A DNA stretch of 64,000 nucleotides from Gonatopus flavifemur (Eukaryota > Arthropoda > Insecta > Hymenoptera > Dryinidae). The notes below the pieces were generated by a model. It was not told the origin of the DNA. It worked only from the letters and a program-made list of their open reading frames with translations, and made no database searches. This document shows, piece after piece, positions 13,445 to 26,475 of this stretch. Position 1 is the stretch's first letter. Every line of letters begins with the position of its first letter. Location: positions 68,192,001 through 68,256,000 of the forward strand of contig JAFFJZ010000001.1 of assembly GCA_018340375.1 (NCBI GenBank), given 5' to 3'. Position numbers and translations under genes: made by a program.

Positions 13445-16400
13445 CTGAATGAAAATTCTTATTCAATACTCAAATCCAGGCATGTATTTCGTCATCACAT
13501 GTTAGAAATTTGTATTTCTCATATGTCGCTTGAGGATTTGCATAATTATTTCTTGCACTTGGAAATGTTTTTTTGTTACAAATTATTGAACACAAAAAGC
13601 GCTACTCGTAACACAAAATCTAATCGAACGTCTTGGAATTGTAAAAAGTTTATCATCAAAAATTTGAAATTCCATCAGCCCACGCTGGGAAGATTCTTAG
13701 TTGAATTTACTATGATATTTTCTAATCGAAGAAAAGATTGATCCAGTAAACTGCAAAATTCTTGTCTCTCAACAGCACGGTTCAATTGGATTGCGAATGG
13801 AGGAGTCCTTTGATAGTCAATTAAGAATCAAGTTTCCGATACTTCTTTCTCTCGAAGCGCGAAGCAACAAAGATGGGGAGAATGTTTGCTCATGTTGTCT
13901 TAGGACATTAATATATACATATGTATATATGCGTTAACGGTAACATGATTCGCAGTTATAGATCCATCCATTCGATATCCTATCTGTCCAATTTACATCA
14001 CGATATCCTCAATTCTTGTTAATTGGATTTCACCCCTGTCTACACCAATTCATCCGTACGCATGCGTATAAACGGACATACAACCACAAACATCTGGTCT
14101 CTGGCGGTCGTCGTACGCTGCCGTCGACTACTACCAATAACTACTCCACTATCACTCCGACTAAAGTCTGTACGTGTACTTGGGCATCTCGTATTCCTAC
14201 GGGATTGTATTACTGAAACTAACTCAGACTTTGATTCTCTTCCTCCTTCCATCTTTTCATATATTAGACTTCACTAGAATCCAATCCATCTGATGAATGA
14301 GGTAGAAGGAAGGGAGAAAAGATAGAGGAAAAAAAATTGAGTTTAACCGACGTCGTTGGCAATATACTAATATACTATTGCTATAGAGAAACGTGCAGCT
14401 CTTGGTCGTGAAACCACCTCTTAGCTACTGTAATTGAACAATTGTATATAAGGGAATGTATATATATATATATATGTATGCACAATGGATAGGGTAGCAG
14501 CACTTAGCAATGCAATTCGACTAGTCATCGTTGTAACCGAGAATTATGGCACAGAACATAATAATACACAATAAGAGAGATTATCGTGTCTCGTAGTGAT
14601 TTGGAATGTTCTGTCAGGGGATACGGGTCAATCAATTATAAATGTATGTTATTATCATTGTAATACAAAAACAGTTTCGAGAAGGCATTTTTAGCGTTTT
14701 AAAAAGCGGAAATATAAACAGCAAGTCATATTCTAATTAAATGATAATAATTTAGAGTTATTATCAACAAAAAGAACATTGGAAAATGTAATGAATTCAT
14801 GCAACAGTTCTCATGATACCTAGTTTCGAAGGAAAGCGTTTTCATTCGCTGTGTTATTGGAGTTCATTGTTCATGTTGTACTCCGATAGATGAAGTGAAA
14901 AATTTGGAACAATAAAATCTGTGATTCAGGATACAAATTTTGGGTCCAGCAGAATTAATCAACCATGTGAACGGTGTTATTTAACCTTCATGTCAATTAA
15001 AAAAGAAGTATTGGATAACTGCATTAATGCTTTTCCGTATTTTCAAATCATGTTGCAAGACGCCCGCCCTACTTCCAGCACTTTTTCATTCTTTTCTACT
15101 TGAATTATTTGATTCCAAATTACTTCCATCTATTTTATATCGCTTCCTGGCAAGAATCATTGTCTTTTATCATCCCTATCGCGCTGTGAGTTGAATTTCA
15201 ATTATCCGGTTACTTCGTCGCATCAATTGAAACATTGAGAAGTATTATTTTCTTTTTCATGAGTATCTGCGACAAGGTTGCTTATTTACTTCAATGCACA
15301 TCAAAATTCTAGTTAAACTTCATATATCATTCTGCTGTAAAAACTTCATGTACTTCATTGAACTAACAAGATGTAGAAGCACGCCTGGAGTCATGCCGTT
15401 AAGCCGTGTTAATATTTTTCCATTGATTCTATATGATTGGTTCGATTTCTCGTGGATCGAATTCCATGTTTATTATCCTGACGTTGTGATAGTTGCTCAT
15501 ACCATGCTTTGTGCAGTTATTCATCGGTTCACGGTTCAATGACTATTTTCACTTCATGATTAGTTTTTACCAATTTAACAATCTTAACAACTTGTCTAAA
15601 GTGTGTGCCAGAAGTTCATGATTGTGGTCAAAGGTTGCTGTTATTATTATCATTATTATTGTAAGTAACGGTTTTGTTTTTCTCTTTCCCCGGTGGTGAA
15701 GAATAAGTAAATACGTTTCATTATATGAAACATTTAGTGTGTTTTAGAATTGTGGGAAATGGTCTAAACGGATAGGATATATTTATACAGTAGAACTTCT
15801 TTGTTCCAGTTGTTGGACAGCTATTTTAACGCATCAGCAAATTCTATGTACTTTTGATATATGAATGTGATGCTTTGAAACATCAATCGGTGCATTGTAC
15901 CGCGTATGACAGTCTTTTCCATGTCGAAATTGATGACAATTGCCGTCAAAGCAAATGATTCTATAACAGACAAGTAACTTTATACGCATAGACTTTCAAT
16001 CAATCAAAACTATTGCTATTTGAAGTGAAAAACTCAAAACAACAGTCCGTATGAATGAAATCTCGATATAAAATATAATTGAATTGATTGATTGAGCTTT
16101 GTCTTATTTATTTTCCCAATAATAGCGATCTCGAAGGATCGAACCTTCATTTCTACGCTACACGATTGAGCAGTTCTTTCGCTGTAGTAGACCTTTTAAT
16201 CATTACGATACCTGCGCGCATAGTATGATGCATACACGTGTAGTACACATAAGGGTATTACATATGATACCGCGGCGTGTCGCGTCGTCGTCTCGTGGGC
16301 GGTAGAAACAGGGGGATTCGAGAGGGAAAGGTGGAGAGGGGAAAAAGAGGGGAGGAGATTCTGCAGAGACCGAAGGTGCGGTTGAGCGAGGTCAGGAAAG

Positions 16401-16403
16401 ATG
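16401..16403 (+). CDS. lilli: Possible alternative start codon of lilli at an exon end
   Basis: The sequence gaaagATG is followed at once by a consensus donor gtaagtcc (16404) and a 175-bp intron with a long T/C tract leading to the acceptor before 16579. If used, ATG joins in frame to VNPDAQDR, giving a protein that starts in the middle of the N-terminal homology domain. In this frame an upstream TGA lies at 16383-16385, so the exon cannot code further upstream. The other two frames of this exon do not join to the Lilli frame. This would be an alternative first exon; the donor could also be unused. Confidence 0.4.
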
Positions 16404-16578
16404 GTAAGTCCCTGACCTGGTCACCTAACTGTTCCAATTTTTTTCCTTTGTTTTGTTTTTTCACCTCTTCCACCCGTGTACACGCACAAATATCATATAT
16501 ACGTATCATACGCATTTCTTCCCATAAAGATGAAAACCTCGGCAAATTTAACCTGGTTTTCTGTTTTCAATGTTTCAG

Positions 16579-17139
16579 GTCAATCCAGATGCACAGGATC
16601 GCACGACCCAGCAGATCCAATCGAAGCTCGGCAATTATTCGTTGGTGAAGCAAATGGTGCTAGACGAGCCAAAGCGGTTGATAGGTATCGAGGGTGTACC
16701 GGCAAGTCCAGCCCCCTCTTTGGCTCCTCCATCATCGAGAACCAGTTCTGGGTCGGTGAGTTCAAGTTCAAGAAGCTCACCTTCCACGCAAGAGTTCAAA
16801 AAACCGGGCTCAGGACCAAGGACGGGTTCCTCGTCAACCTCCTCTTCGTCAACGAACTCTTCCTCTTCCTCGAATCATAGTTCCCAACGTGGTGGATTCG
16901 TAAAACCAGCGGATGGGAAACCACCGTACGGTGGGAGAGGCGGTTACCCGGGCCAACCGGTCAAGCACGCCGGTAACAGTAATGATCATCGAAGCCACGG
17001 TTTGTTACCCGCAAAAGGTCCACCGCCTAATTCGTCCGGTTCTTCCAATAATAGCTCCTCGATATCCGGACCCAACAACCACAATAACAATAGAATCTAT
17101 TCCGCTGGCGTTCGATTAACTAGGATAAATGTCGATAAT
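16579..17139 (+). CDS. lilli: lilli exon: N-terminal homology domain and Ser-rich linker
   Basis: AF4/FMR2 family exon of 187 codons. The acceptor is a pyrimidine-rich tract ending tttcag at 16578 and the donor is gtgagt at 17140, both phase 0. Residues 1-40 start VNPDAQDRTTQ and contain IQSKLGNYSLVKQM and DEPKRLIGIEG, matching the second half of the AFF N-terminal homology domain (vertebrate form IQS.LGNYDEMK). In AFF4 this region contacts P-TEFb. Residues about 45-105 are Ser-rich. Next comes VKPADGKPPYGGRGGYPGQP, a block I recognise from fly Lilli, then Asn/Ser-rich sequence and RIYSAGVRLTRINVDN. The frame stays open past the donor to 17196, but homology stops at the splice site. The first half of the domain (LFxEPxK-like) must come from an upstream exon not found here. 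An in-frame ATG at 16570 lies in the acceptor tract and is not a credible start. Confidence 0.93.
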
Positions 17140-19430
17140 GTGAGTATCAAGAGCAGATATTATTATCACATGTATTGTGTATTCAAAGAATTGTGAAAAA
17201 GGTAGCATATTAACGGTCCCCGTTCCCCTCGGTGCTTATGATTTTTTCAAGGAAATGGAGAAGATGAAATAGCAATGAAACAAGAAAGAAAGATGTTCGT
17301 TCTTTAATCAAATGACAATGATGAAGAAAATTACTACTCACGCGGGGCATCCGCCCCCGTCTTCTTGGCTCGGTATTTGGCGAAACTGTCGTGGCAATCG
17401 GTTCGTTGACAGAAAACGAATCGTTTTACAATGGAAATCTGACGGAGATGGAGAAAGTAGAGAGAACGAATCGGAGAGTGAGGGAAATGGGATGAGAGAC
17501 TTTGGTCGGATCCTATTACGCTTGACTCCTCGAGGTGCAAATTTTATTGAGATTGACTATCGATCCAATCAACTTTTCCTCTTTTTCTCGCCAACGGTCT
17601 TACGGGAGTATCTATCTCTATCTTCTCGGTGTACTTACACAATTAGGATCTTCTTCCCGACAAAAGTAGTACTTTTCCCCCCCGATCTTTATATGAAAAT
17701 TCATCTTGTTCGCCGTAGTCTCTATAGAATAAATCAATTGCGCATTTGCCTCCCGATTGAGAATTGATGAATAATATATTAAGCGTCTCTCGCTTATTTT
17801 CGCTCTCAAGTCTCATTCATTAATTGTAACAAAGTTGCGGTAGTTATAAAATTAGAACCCTCAGCGATGTGGAAAAATAACTTATATACTTGTATACATT
17901 CATGAAAATTGATTCTGTTCTCTAGTTTTCAAAGTTGGCATGAAATTAGTTTGAAATTATATGCGAAGAAGAAAGAGAGGAGTGAAACACGAGACATTGT
18001 CGGAAGTTATGCCGTTAATGAAAGCGATATATCTATCGCTTTTCTCTTTTCTATTCTTATTATATCCTTCTCTCTTTACATCACACACTTCTCTATACTT
18101 TTCTACCATTTCTACGTTTATCCTCTACGTCCGCCTCTTCATTTTGCACATCATTCTCGATGTACTGTATCCTCCGGCTATAAGTTGCCAGACACTACCC
18201 TTTCTCTCAATACCACCGTTACTACACAACTACTACAACTTGGTTGCGCTGCCAGCCACCCTCTGTCGTACTTATCCAGTCGACAGTCCTCCCTCTATCC
18301 TCCTCCTCCTTCTCCTCCCATGCATTTTTCTCCTCATTGTTTCCACGTTTCTTTTTGAAAATGACTATTTGACGTTATAGTCGTCGTAATATCTCCTACC
18401 TTCGCATTTCCCTTTTTTTTTTATCTTTCTCTCTTTAATAAATGCAACTTTTTTTTTTGATTATTCTTCCTACGTTTTTCGATGAATCTTTCATTCCTTT
18501 TTCCCTCCTGTTTTCTCTTCGCGAATGCAAAAGAATTATCTCTCGTCTCTCTTAGCGTAATGAAATCCCTCCTCCGCTAGTCTTTCAATTCACCTATTTC
18601 ACATATTTCGGAGTGCATTCATAAGTTCTTTTTTAGCTATTCGATCATTAATATGATCGCAAAAGATGAATTTTGGTAAAACATCATCGTTTACCTCCTT
18701 GAAATGAACACAGATCTAAACCAAAACTGGAATATACATATAGTTCATTATCTCAATTATACCAAGCTATATTTTCACTTCAGAAATTCGAATGATCCAC
18801 ATTTTAATTTCAAACTTCACTCAGTTATCTGAACTCACGGAATCATGGCATACATCTTAATTTAAATTGAAGTGTGATTTTGGGATTTCTCAAATTATTC
18901 TTCATTTTCAAGCTTATTCTTTCGTTCAAAAGTTGAATCGGAGTCTCTACTCCCACTGTTGTTGCAAATCATAATCGTACGAATCCTGCCATGTCAGTCA
19001 CCCTCAGGGTCTTTTTAGAAATCTATCTACAGCGATGAACGTAAAGATTGTATGACGCGTGAAGGTTGAATTCCCATTCTTTTTTCAATTCTCCTATAAA
19101 TCATATTTAAATGTTATTTATATCCCGTATGTTGTCAGTAAAATCACCTAATTGGAAGAAATAATTTTTTGCGCGTTCATATAATTTTCTCTTGTTAGTT
19201 TGCATGATCACTGATATCCGTAGAACAATTCATCATTCATGATCTCATAAATCTGACGAGACTATGCATAAAATTATCACGATTGATTGTATTGTATCTC
19301 TTGGTCCTTTTATAGAAAGAGAGGAGAAAAGCACATTAGAGCAGGGACAGCTTTGTATTCAAATCTTTATCACAATTCTTACGAAAACTTGATCTATTGC
19401 TTTCATTAAAAATATAAATTTATCTTTCAG
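17140..19430 (+). other. lilli intron (2291 bp)
   Basis: Bounded by gtgagt and tttcag. The first 600 bp are GC-richer than usual and carry a 151-codon chance frame (17312-17767). A pyrimidine-rich block lies at about 18040-18600. No repeat element with clear ends was recognised. Confidence 0.8.
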
Positions 19431-19490
19431 GGCTCAAATTCTAGGCATCTGACACCTGAAAATTCGGCTGATTTGGAGAACATTTTAAAG
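19431..19490 (+). CDS. lilli: lilli exon: short 60-nt linker exon ending in DLENILK
   Basis: A 20-codon internal exon, phase 0 at both ends, with acceptor tatctttcag and donor gtaagatt. It encodes GSNSRHLTPENSADLENILK. The end, LENILK, joins the next exon to read LENILKEMT, which matches the AFF family helix VEDILKEMT. In AFF4 this helix opens the segment that binds the Occludin-like domain of ELL proteins. The exon is too short for a naive ORF scan and is supported by splice sites, phase and family match together. Open frame on both sides is short, as expected for a real small exon inside a long intron. Confidence 0.88.
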
Positions 19491-19760
19491 GTAAGATTCA
19501 TTTCTATGAAAAATTTCAATAGAAATTATAGAATTGTAACCGAAATGAATTGGAATAAGACTATAGTTAATTCATTCAATTGCAAAACGATGTATATAGT
19601 TGAAACTCATTTAGTATCGTGATTTCTGCATTGATTTATAATTCTAATACTCATTTTGCTTTCTAAATTGTTCTGTGTTCTTGACTTGAAAATCAAAACA
19701 AGCGTTCGTGACAGAATCACTCACGATGTACGATGGGAAAAAACTTCAAACTCAATGCTA

Positions 19761-19888
19761 CACAGTGAAAAGTATAACTCTGAAATTCAGTGTTTTTCAT
19801 TGCTTACTTTCAGTTTGAATAGCCGCTACTTTTGGCTGCATTTTTAAGCTGATATTCGAGATCACTTCAAGTTTCATTTTTTACTGTG
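19761..19888. mobile_element. Small TIR element, 128 bp, TA target duplication
   Basis: Starts CACAGTGAAAAGT and ends TTTTTTACTGTG with TA on both sides (19759-19760, 19889-19890). No coding capacity. Confidence 0.7.
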
Positions 19889-22489
19889 TATAAAAATCAC
19901 AGGAAAAAGAAAATTGTAAAAGTTCATGGCATAACGTGACTGACGACGTGGTGTTTCAAACCTTTGAATTGATATTTTGTGATATCGTTCACATAAAATT
20001 GAAATTACTTGTTTTTCCATCAAAGATTGTGATTCTTTCATCCATAGAGTGAAATTTACGATCCAAAGCATCAAAACAATCCGTTGCCATTTGACATATT
20101 GAATGTTGTTAACAACGTAGACACGAAGGCACACAATTTCCAAAAATATATTAGGGAATAACGAAGGTCATATCGATGATTCATAAGCAAGTTACTTCCG
20201 AGGAATTATCGAAGATACCGAACAAGAATTTATCCTTCATCGATTACTGGATATCTTAGGATTGATTTTTCATTCGATAAAAGAAATCTCATCCAACTCG
20301 ATCGACACTTATTTCTCCCCGCATGGTGTACTCAGCAAACCCAGATCTACGCCTACTGTCATCTCAGGTTCCTCAATTACTATCCCTTTTCTATTATTCT
20401 TTTCTTCGTTAATCATATTTCATACCCGCGTTTCTGATTTTACCGCGAGCAACGTTTTACGTTTCACGTACATCCCTCTTCTTCCTTTTTTCCTTGTCAT
20501 ATAGGTCCTTTTTTTTCTCTTTTCCCTGTAGGTATTGATCCTTTCTTCTTCCCCCTTGACGCTCAAAGCGCCCTTTTTACTTCCCTTCACCTTCCCCGTC
20601 GTCCCTTCTTTTTCCACTTTCTCTCTTGGTACTCTCCTTCCTCCAACTTATCGCATTTTCCTCCACCTCCTTGAACAATGAAAATATTGGAGATCAAGTA
20701 CGAATAAAATATTTAATTGTTTGAATTTTTCAACGAAAAGAAACTTCTCTCATTGAAATGAAACATTTTTTATATCAATAATTTTATACATTCAAAAGCG
20801 CATAAATATTTCAGTCAACTTGTCTCATGAAAAAAACAAATTAAAAACCATTCCCGAGGGATGAAATTTTTCCCAACGACGTATATAGAATTCTTATCGT
20901 CGCGTGGGTTTTGTATTTATTTTATTTGAAGTCCAATGAGATATCATTCAGTCGAATGAACATAAAGAAGGGAACTAATGACCTCGGTTAAACGAATCAT
21001 AGTATGAGGATTCCATGTGATTGATGGTTGAAACGCATCTCTGTACCACTTCCACAATCTAGATATAGCGACGGACTCGACTTGTAGTTGAGGTCTTTCA
21101 CACCAGGTAGCCTTGACGATAGCGATGTGACAAGCTCGCACAGTGGTATCCACCAATTAGTAGAGACAAATCATTTTGAAACCCAACATCTTGCTCATGT
21201 TCTACCGTACTTGTAGGTACTAAGATTAGTATGTTTCTTAACTGACTTATTTTTCTTCGATATATTAGATTCAGTCACATTGTTTTGTTTATTTATACTG
21301 AATTTGATTTGTTATATCACGAATATAGTCCTTTTATTATGAAATTATTATGGATTTTATTTCTAACATATGTCTTGATAATTAAAAAGAAACATTCTCA
21401 TTGGAAGTCAATGTCGAGAGGTTGCGATTGTTCAATAAATCCCATCTAACTTATTCGATTAATTTTGTGCCGTTCGTTCTATCATTAAACCCCGGGTGAA
21501 TAATTAATGTGATTATATAATGAAGATGATTCTCTCAAATCAACACTATACTCCAAATGAATACAAATTTTCATGATTTTTATGTTTTATAAAAAGATAC
21601 TTTTATGTCAAATTGTTGCGGAGTCGAATAGCTTGTATGTTTTCAATCACGTCAAACCGGTGCGTCAAACGATCAATTATTGCACGATAGATGAATCATG
21701 AATACGAAATTCAAGTACGAAACTAAACTTGAAACGATTAACGCGCGCAATGATGATGAATTACGTTCGAATATTGATGCACGGATGTACAGATGGTAGG
21801 ATGATCAGTAAGATGTTTATCGAATAAGAAACAATTCTTGTTCAATATTATCTGAATCGGTATAATATGCTTCAATTTATTCTCTTCGTATATCATTTAT
21901 AATTATTGGAAAGATATTTCATCGACAATGAGAATAATGTTCATACCCTGAACAAGTATATAATTGCTTTCATTAATCAAATCAGGTGCGAGGTAATACA
22001 AGTTTTTTCACGGTATTTGAATAGCTTATAGTCATTCCATACGTCGAATCCCTCACGCTAGGAAAAAACAAATAAAATGTTAATTGAATTTTGTACGGTA
22101 TTCACGTGTCGGTAATTGATAAGAAAATGACGGATCAGGGGAATCCACAAACTCTTCAGTCAGATGAGGAAAACATAATTCTATTCGATAGATTGAATGA
22201 ATATTATAAGCCAAGGCGGTATATCTTATCAGTCTTTAAATATTGATTTTGAATAAACAGTAGAATTTCTGAAAATCGATTCCGGAGTGGTAATAGATCC
22301 AGTAAAAGAATAGGATTATATTGCTCATGTATACGTAGGTACGTTTCAAAGAATGCAAACTATGCGATTCTATATTTTTATCTCCATCTCTTTCTTTCCC
22401 TCTCCCACTCTCCACATATATATATATCGCTCTTTCATTACTCTTGGCTTTTCCACTTCTACTTCGAATTTATGGTTACGCTAGGTACT

Positions 22490-22739
22490 CGGTAGTGGCG
22501 CCTGTCGGTATGGTTCTGGTTTCGAACCGTTTCCTTTTCCTTCTTCCTTCCTTTCTCTCCTCTCCTTCTCCTCCTTTGTACAGCTCCCTATCCCCGTCTC
22601 TCATTCCACCACTGCTATAGAAACATCGTCGAGGCCCATGAATTATTCTCACGGCTCTCCGGGATCTGGTCTGGCCCGTGGGAAAATACGAATTGCGCCA
22701 GTAGGCACCGTAAATGCGACTGCTAATTGCGACGCCCGC

Positions 22740-22740
<1 letters not shown>
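22490..22740. promoter_or_regulatory. GC-rich intronic block, possible cis-regulatory element
   Basis: The block stands out from the AT-rich intron by its base composition. It includes AGTGGCGCC (near 22494), close to the insect CTCF core, and repeated AATTGCG words (near 22690 and 22735) beside CGGGATCTGG and GGCCCGTGGG. There is no open frame with splice sites. Regulatory function is inferred only from composition and complexity. Confidence 0.25.

Positions 22741-22770
<30 letters not shown>
22741..22770. repeat. GAC microsatellite, ten units
   Basis: Uninterrupted GAC run at the edge of a GC-rich intronic block (about 22490-22775). Confidence 0.95.
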
Positions 22771-25248
22771 TATAACGAAGATGACCGTTCTATCACTCTC
22801 TTTTACTATCGATTATCATTTTTTAAATTCTATTTCTCTTATGTTATTGAAAAACTTGTCGATATCCAATTCGTTGTATAGAGTCGAAAATTGATCATCA
22901 TTCGTGGGGAAGTAACAAAGAAAGTAACCTCATTAAGCTGAAAGTTGTGCGCTTTTGCAATGTGCTTTTGGTGGACATGGCAAGGAGGTTGAACGTATTT
23001 TCACAAAGGTGATTGTGAGAATTCGAAAAGTTAACGAATCCAGAGTCAATCGATTGTGAAATAGGAACAAAACGTATCAATGTTATTCCAATTTCCCCTC
23101 ATCTTGATTTCATTTTCTACGTTATACGCTCAATGGTTAGGATCTCTGCTTCACGATTTGTTAATTGTTTTTAATTTATTCTAAACCTTACGATAATATA
23201 ATTCTCCTTCGTTGAAGCATTCGTACAGGTCTTGTAAACACTTTTCCCATACTATTCCAAATGCAAATGAAAATCATGTAAAATCGTGTACAGGATACGA
23301 TGTTATTCACCCAATGTTTTCTTCGATTACGTGAATTAAACCAACAACGTACTTCTCTCAGAAGAACTGAACTTCTTCCCTCTCTTCTCTTCTGCCATTC
23401 CAATACCTTTTCTTAGCGTGTTTGATAGCATTGCCCTCGTACATATTGATCGTATACATGCACAAGCGCCTGGCCGTGTACGCATAACATTCCCAATGAT
23501 CGTCCTATCCGTAGAGTATATAATATACCCCCTCGACGGAGGGGGTGACACTGTATATCAGTGGTCTATTCAGTGTCATTTCTCGTCATAACTATATAAT
23601 AATGATGATAATAAAACGAAAGAAGAGGAAAAGAGAACGGGACCGAGCAAAGGAACTCGAAAACAAAGGACGAAGGAAAAAAAGAAACAAAAGTTTCTTT
23701 AGAAAACATTCTCGATTATAGTTGTTGGGTTGGGGTTAATACAGTCGGCGCGTGTTATGTTGCATTTCAGATGACGTTTGCAGTCACGCTATACCTCTAC
23801 ACAACATACCGTCAAGTAGAAAAGAGGCAGAGCGTCGAACTCGAATTCCTTTGTGTCGAGTTGCCGTCGTCGTACCGGTGGTTACCCGGCCGCTCTTCGA
23901 AGTAAATAATTCATTGGATACGAATCTCACGCTCGTATGTGTGCCGTGCATCGCGTCCACACGATAACAAGTGGCCATTTAATATATCAAAATCATAAAC
24001 CAGGAGTGAATACGTGCCTCGTATATATACATGTATATACATCATGAGAATGAGATATATTTCACTTTAGTTACATATTATCAAGATAGTTTGCATATCT
24101 TGGATTTTTCGCAGTCGATTCTCTTCATCGTGTACGGAATTTCAATGAATTCTTTGTAATGTAGTGCATTCGATGCACTCGATGAATGACAAAATCAATT
24201 TATCGATAATGTCAAGTACCTCGTAATAACTCGTAACGAGGGATTTTGAAGAAGAGATTGTGTCATGTCGACTCGAGAAGGAAGATGATCCCTTTTCACG
24301 AAATCTAGTATCATTTTGAGGATCTTATCGATCGTAGAATGATAATAAGAAAAAAAGAAGAAAGATTCGAGGAGAGAAAAAAATATTTGTTCTTTCATTT
24401 TTCCTCTCTCTCTCTTTGTGTGTGTCTCTCAATCTTTTGACAAGTACGTATGAGCCTTTGGGTTTATACGGGTAAAGAAGAGTGTATACGATAAGTATGC
24501 TGGGCACGCGAGAAAGAGCAAAGGAAAACCCGTTACCACTGATGCTCAACGTAGAGGAACTCTTCGCAGTGACTTGCAACGACGTCGTTACACTTGCTGC
24601 AGAGCTCTTTAAATCTTTTCTCTTTCTTTCTCCTCGGTCGTAGTAGATGTGGATCGAATATGGCGTGCTTGAGAGATTTCTGTATTTCATACGTGCTTTG
24701 CGATCGATGAGCTGCCGCCGCCACCACAAATAAGAAGTAACTTTTCCAATTGTCAACAAACTTTTTCCGTCTCAGGGGAAGACATTTTCTTATTCCTTCG
24801 TGATACGGTCCAGTCCAGGGAGAAACAAAGAAATTCACTCACGTGGAGAGGAAAACATTCGAAGCCAATGAGCTGTTTATTCTCTCTCACTTTGTTTTTT
24901 TTATTTTCCAACCTAGTATTATGATGAATTTTGGAATTGAGCTTTGTTGATCTGATTTGGATTTGATTTGGCAGATATTTGGGTTTATGTGTATGTATAT
25001 ACAGCTTTAGCTCTCTTTCGTGGGAATAAATACCAATTTTGCCTCAACTTGAGATATGTATAACCTCAAATTCTTTTCATTTTATATCCAAACACATTTC
25101 ATTTTCTCTCAATTTCTATTTATATTCAATTGTATTAAATCACACGACGACCGTATTGGGATGGTACGATCATACACAAGAGGTGGATTATTTTTCGTGA
25201 CAAACTGCAATTGCGAAATTACGTTCAAAGTAAAAATACACCTTTCAT

Positions 25249-25250
25249 GC

Positions 25251-25282
<32 letters not shown>
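25249..25282. repeat. GA dinucleotide run
   Basis: AGAGAG run with one AAG interruption. Similar short GA/CT runs lie near 41834, 52095 and 52304. Confidence 0.9.
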
Positions 25283-26086
25283 TATTACATCCTGAAATAA
25301 TTATGATCAATTATTCAGTTATGATTTCAACGTTTGAGAATGAACGACAATCAATATTGGGTTGAATTTCGAATCGATTTGAACGTCAGAAGCATTAAAT
25401 GGAATTTATTCACACGAATGAAATTGAAAAACAATATTCGAATGTAAAAATCTCTATTATCCATAACTTATACATTCAATATTTTATTGCATATATCATT
25501 CCCTCTATATCACTAGGGATGTAATATCTGAATAAAACATTGTTCTGAATTCTCTATCCATACATGAAAACACGTGTGAACGTACACGATCTGAGAATGC
25601 ATACAGAAGAAAGTAGGATAGTGGTTTATTTTTAATTTCATTAATGCAAAATTTGAAAGAACTCGAAATTGTACTTACCCGTCGGTCGACATGTTTGGAA
25701 ATGTTCCAACTAACTGTACCGTTCGAAATATTAAATTAAGTTAATTGGCAGTCGTCACAACAAGATAAATGTTAACCATGTGAATCTTTTTTTGTAAAAT
25801 TATTATAACGAGATACGGGCAGGGTGTCTACCAGTCATGGAAGTCATGGAAAAGTCATGGAATTGATCAATCGGTCATGGAAATTTTTTTCATGAATCCA
25901 AAAATGATTGAAAGTACGGAAAACATGTACTAAGCAAGAAATATATGGTTTATATTCAACCCAGTGAACATGAAATCTACAACCATTGTCTCAAACCCGT
26001 TCCGTGAGACATCCTCTAGATATATATTCAATATATTTTAGACAATGCTCTAAAAGATATCTGATAGATATCTAAAAGACGTCTCC

Positions 26087-26379
26087 AGAAGTTGCATAGC
26101 CCTGAGTGCCGATATCTGGAGTGGGCGAAATCCTGGAAGTTCATTATATCGAATGTGCGTAGTTTTGCATTTAAAAATATAAATTTTGATATAAATCAAA
26201 TAATTGGCCACTTCTATCTAAAATTATTTGTTAACGCAGGGTCAGTGAGAACAATTAATTTCTTACGATGAAAGTAGCCAATTTGATTTATATCAGAATT
26301 TATATTTTTTTATTCGGTATAATGAACGTTCGGAATTCTGCCAATTCTGGATATCGACACTGGAAATTTTGCAACTTCT
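26087..26379. repeat. Imperfect inverted repeat inside the 2.9 kb element
   Basis: The left arm, about 26087-26210, starts AGAAGTTGCATAG. The right arm, about 26271-26379, ends TTTTGCAACTTCT. Matching inner words include GATATAAATCAAAT and GTTCATTATA. The loop is about 60 bp. Confidence 0.75.
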
Positions 26380-26475
26380 GCACAATGAATATTCTGGACC
26401 ATGGTATCCTACCACCTCTGACACGCCATGCTTCACCTGTCTACAACTTGACCTGAGAGCGCTAGATCCCAGGTA

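Larger units (their letters stand above)
1..16400. other. Region upstream of the first recognised exon; no gene recognised
   Basis: AT-rich DNA with no exon matching the missing basic N-terminal part of Lilli. It is either the upstream intron of lilli or 5' flanking DNA. It holds microsatellites (ACAT/ACGT near 354-383, AT near 812-830, GAC near 6068-6095, AGC/AGT at 7110-7164, AT near 10829 and 14460), several small TIR elements listed separately, and a frame of Ser codons at 7028-7504 that is only translated microsatellite. Other frames here (for example 2935-3216 and 4469-4654) are under 100 codons, have no recognisable domain and lack a gene context. Confidence 0.7.

Noticed and set aside
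16570..16578. ATG at 16570 as start of the Lilli reading frame
   Set aside because: It lies in the polypyrimidine/acceptor sequence (ATGTTTCAG) directly before the exon; the acceptor explains it better.
16277..16648. 123-codon frame across 16277-16648 and its overlap 16476-16880
   Set aside because: These run through the donor, the intron and into the wrong frame of the Lilli exon; they are shadows.
17312..17767. 151-codon frame after the large exon
   Set aside because: It lies wholly within the intron between well-supported splice sites and shows no recognisable domain.
23125..23165. CTCAATGGTTAGGATCTCTGC as part of a tRNA gene
   Set aside because: It resembles an A box only; no B box or acceptor stem pairs around it.
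24325..24838. Overlapping minus-strand frames of 144 and 101 codons
   Set aside because: They overlap each other in different frames, lie in a lilli intron, and neither shows a domain.
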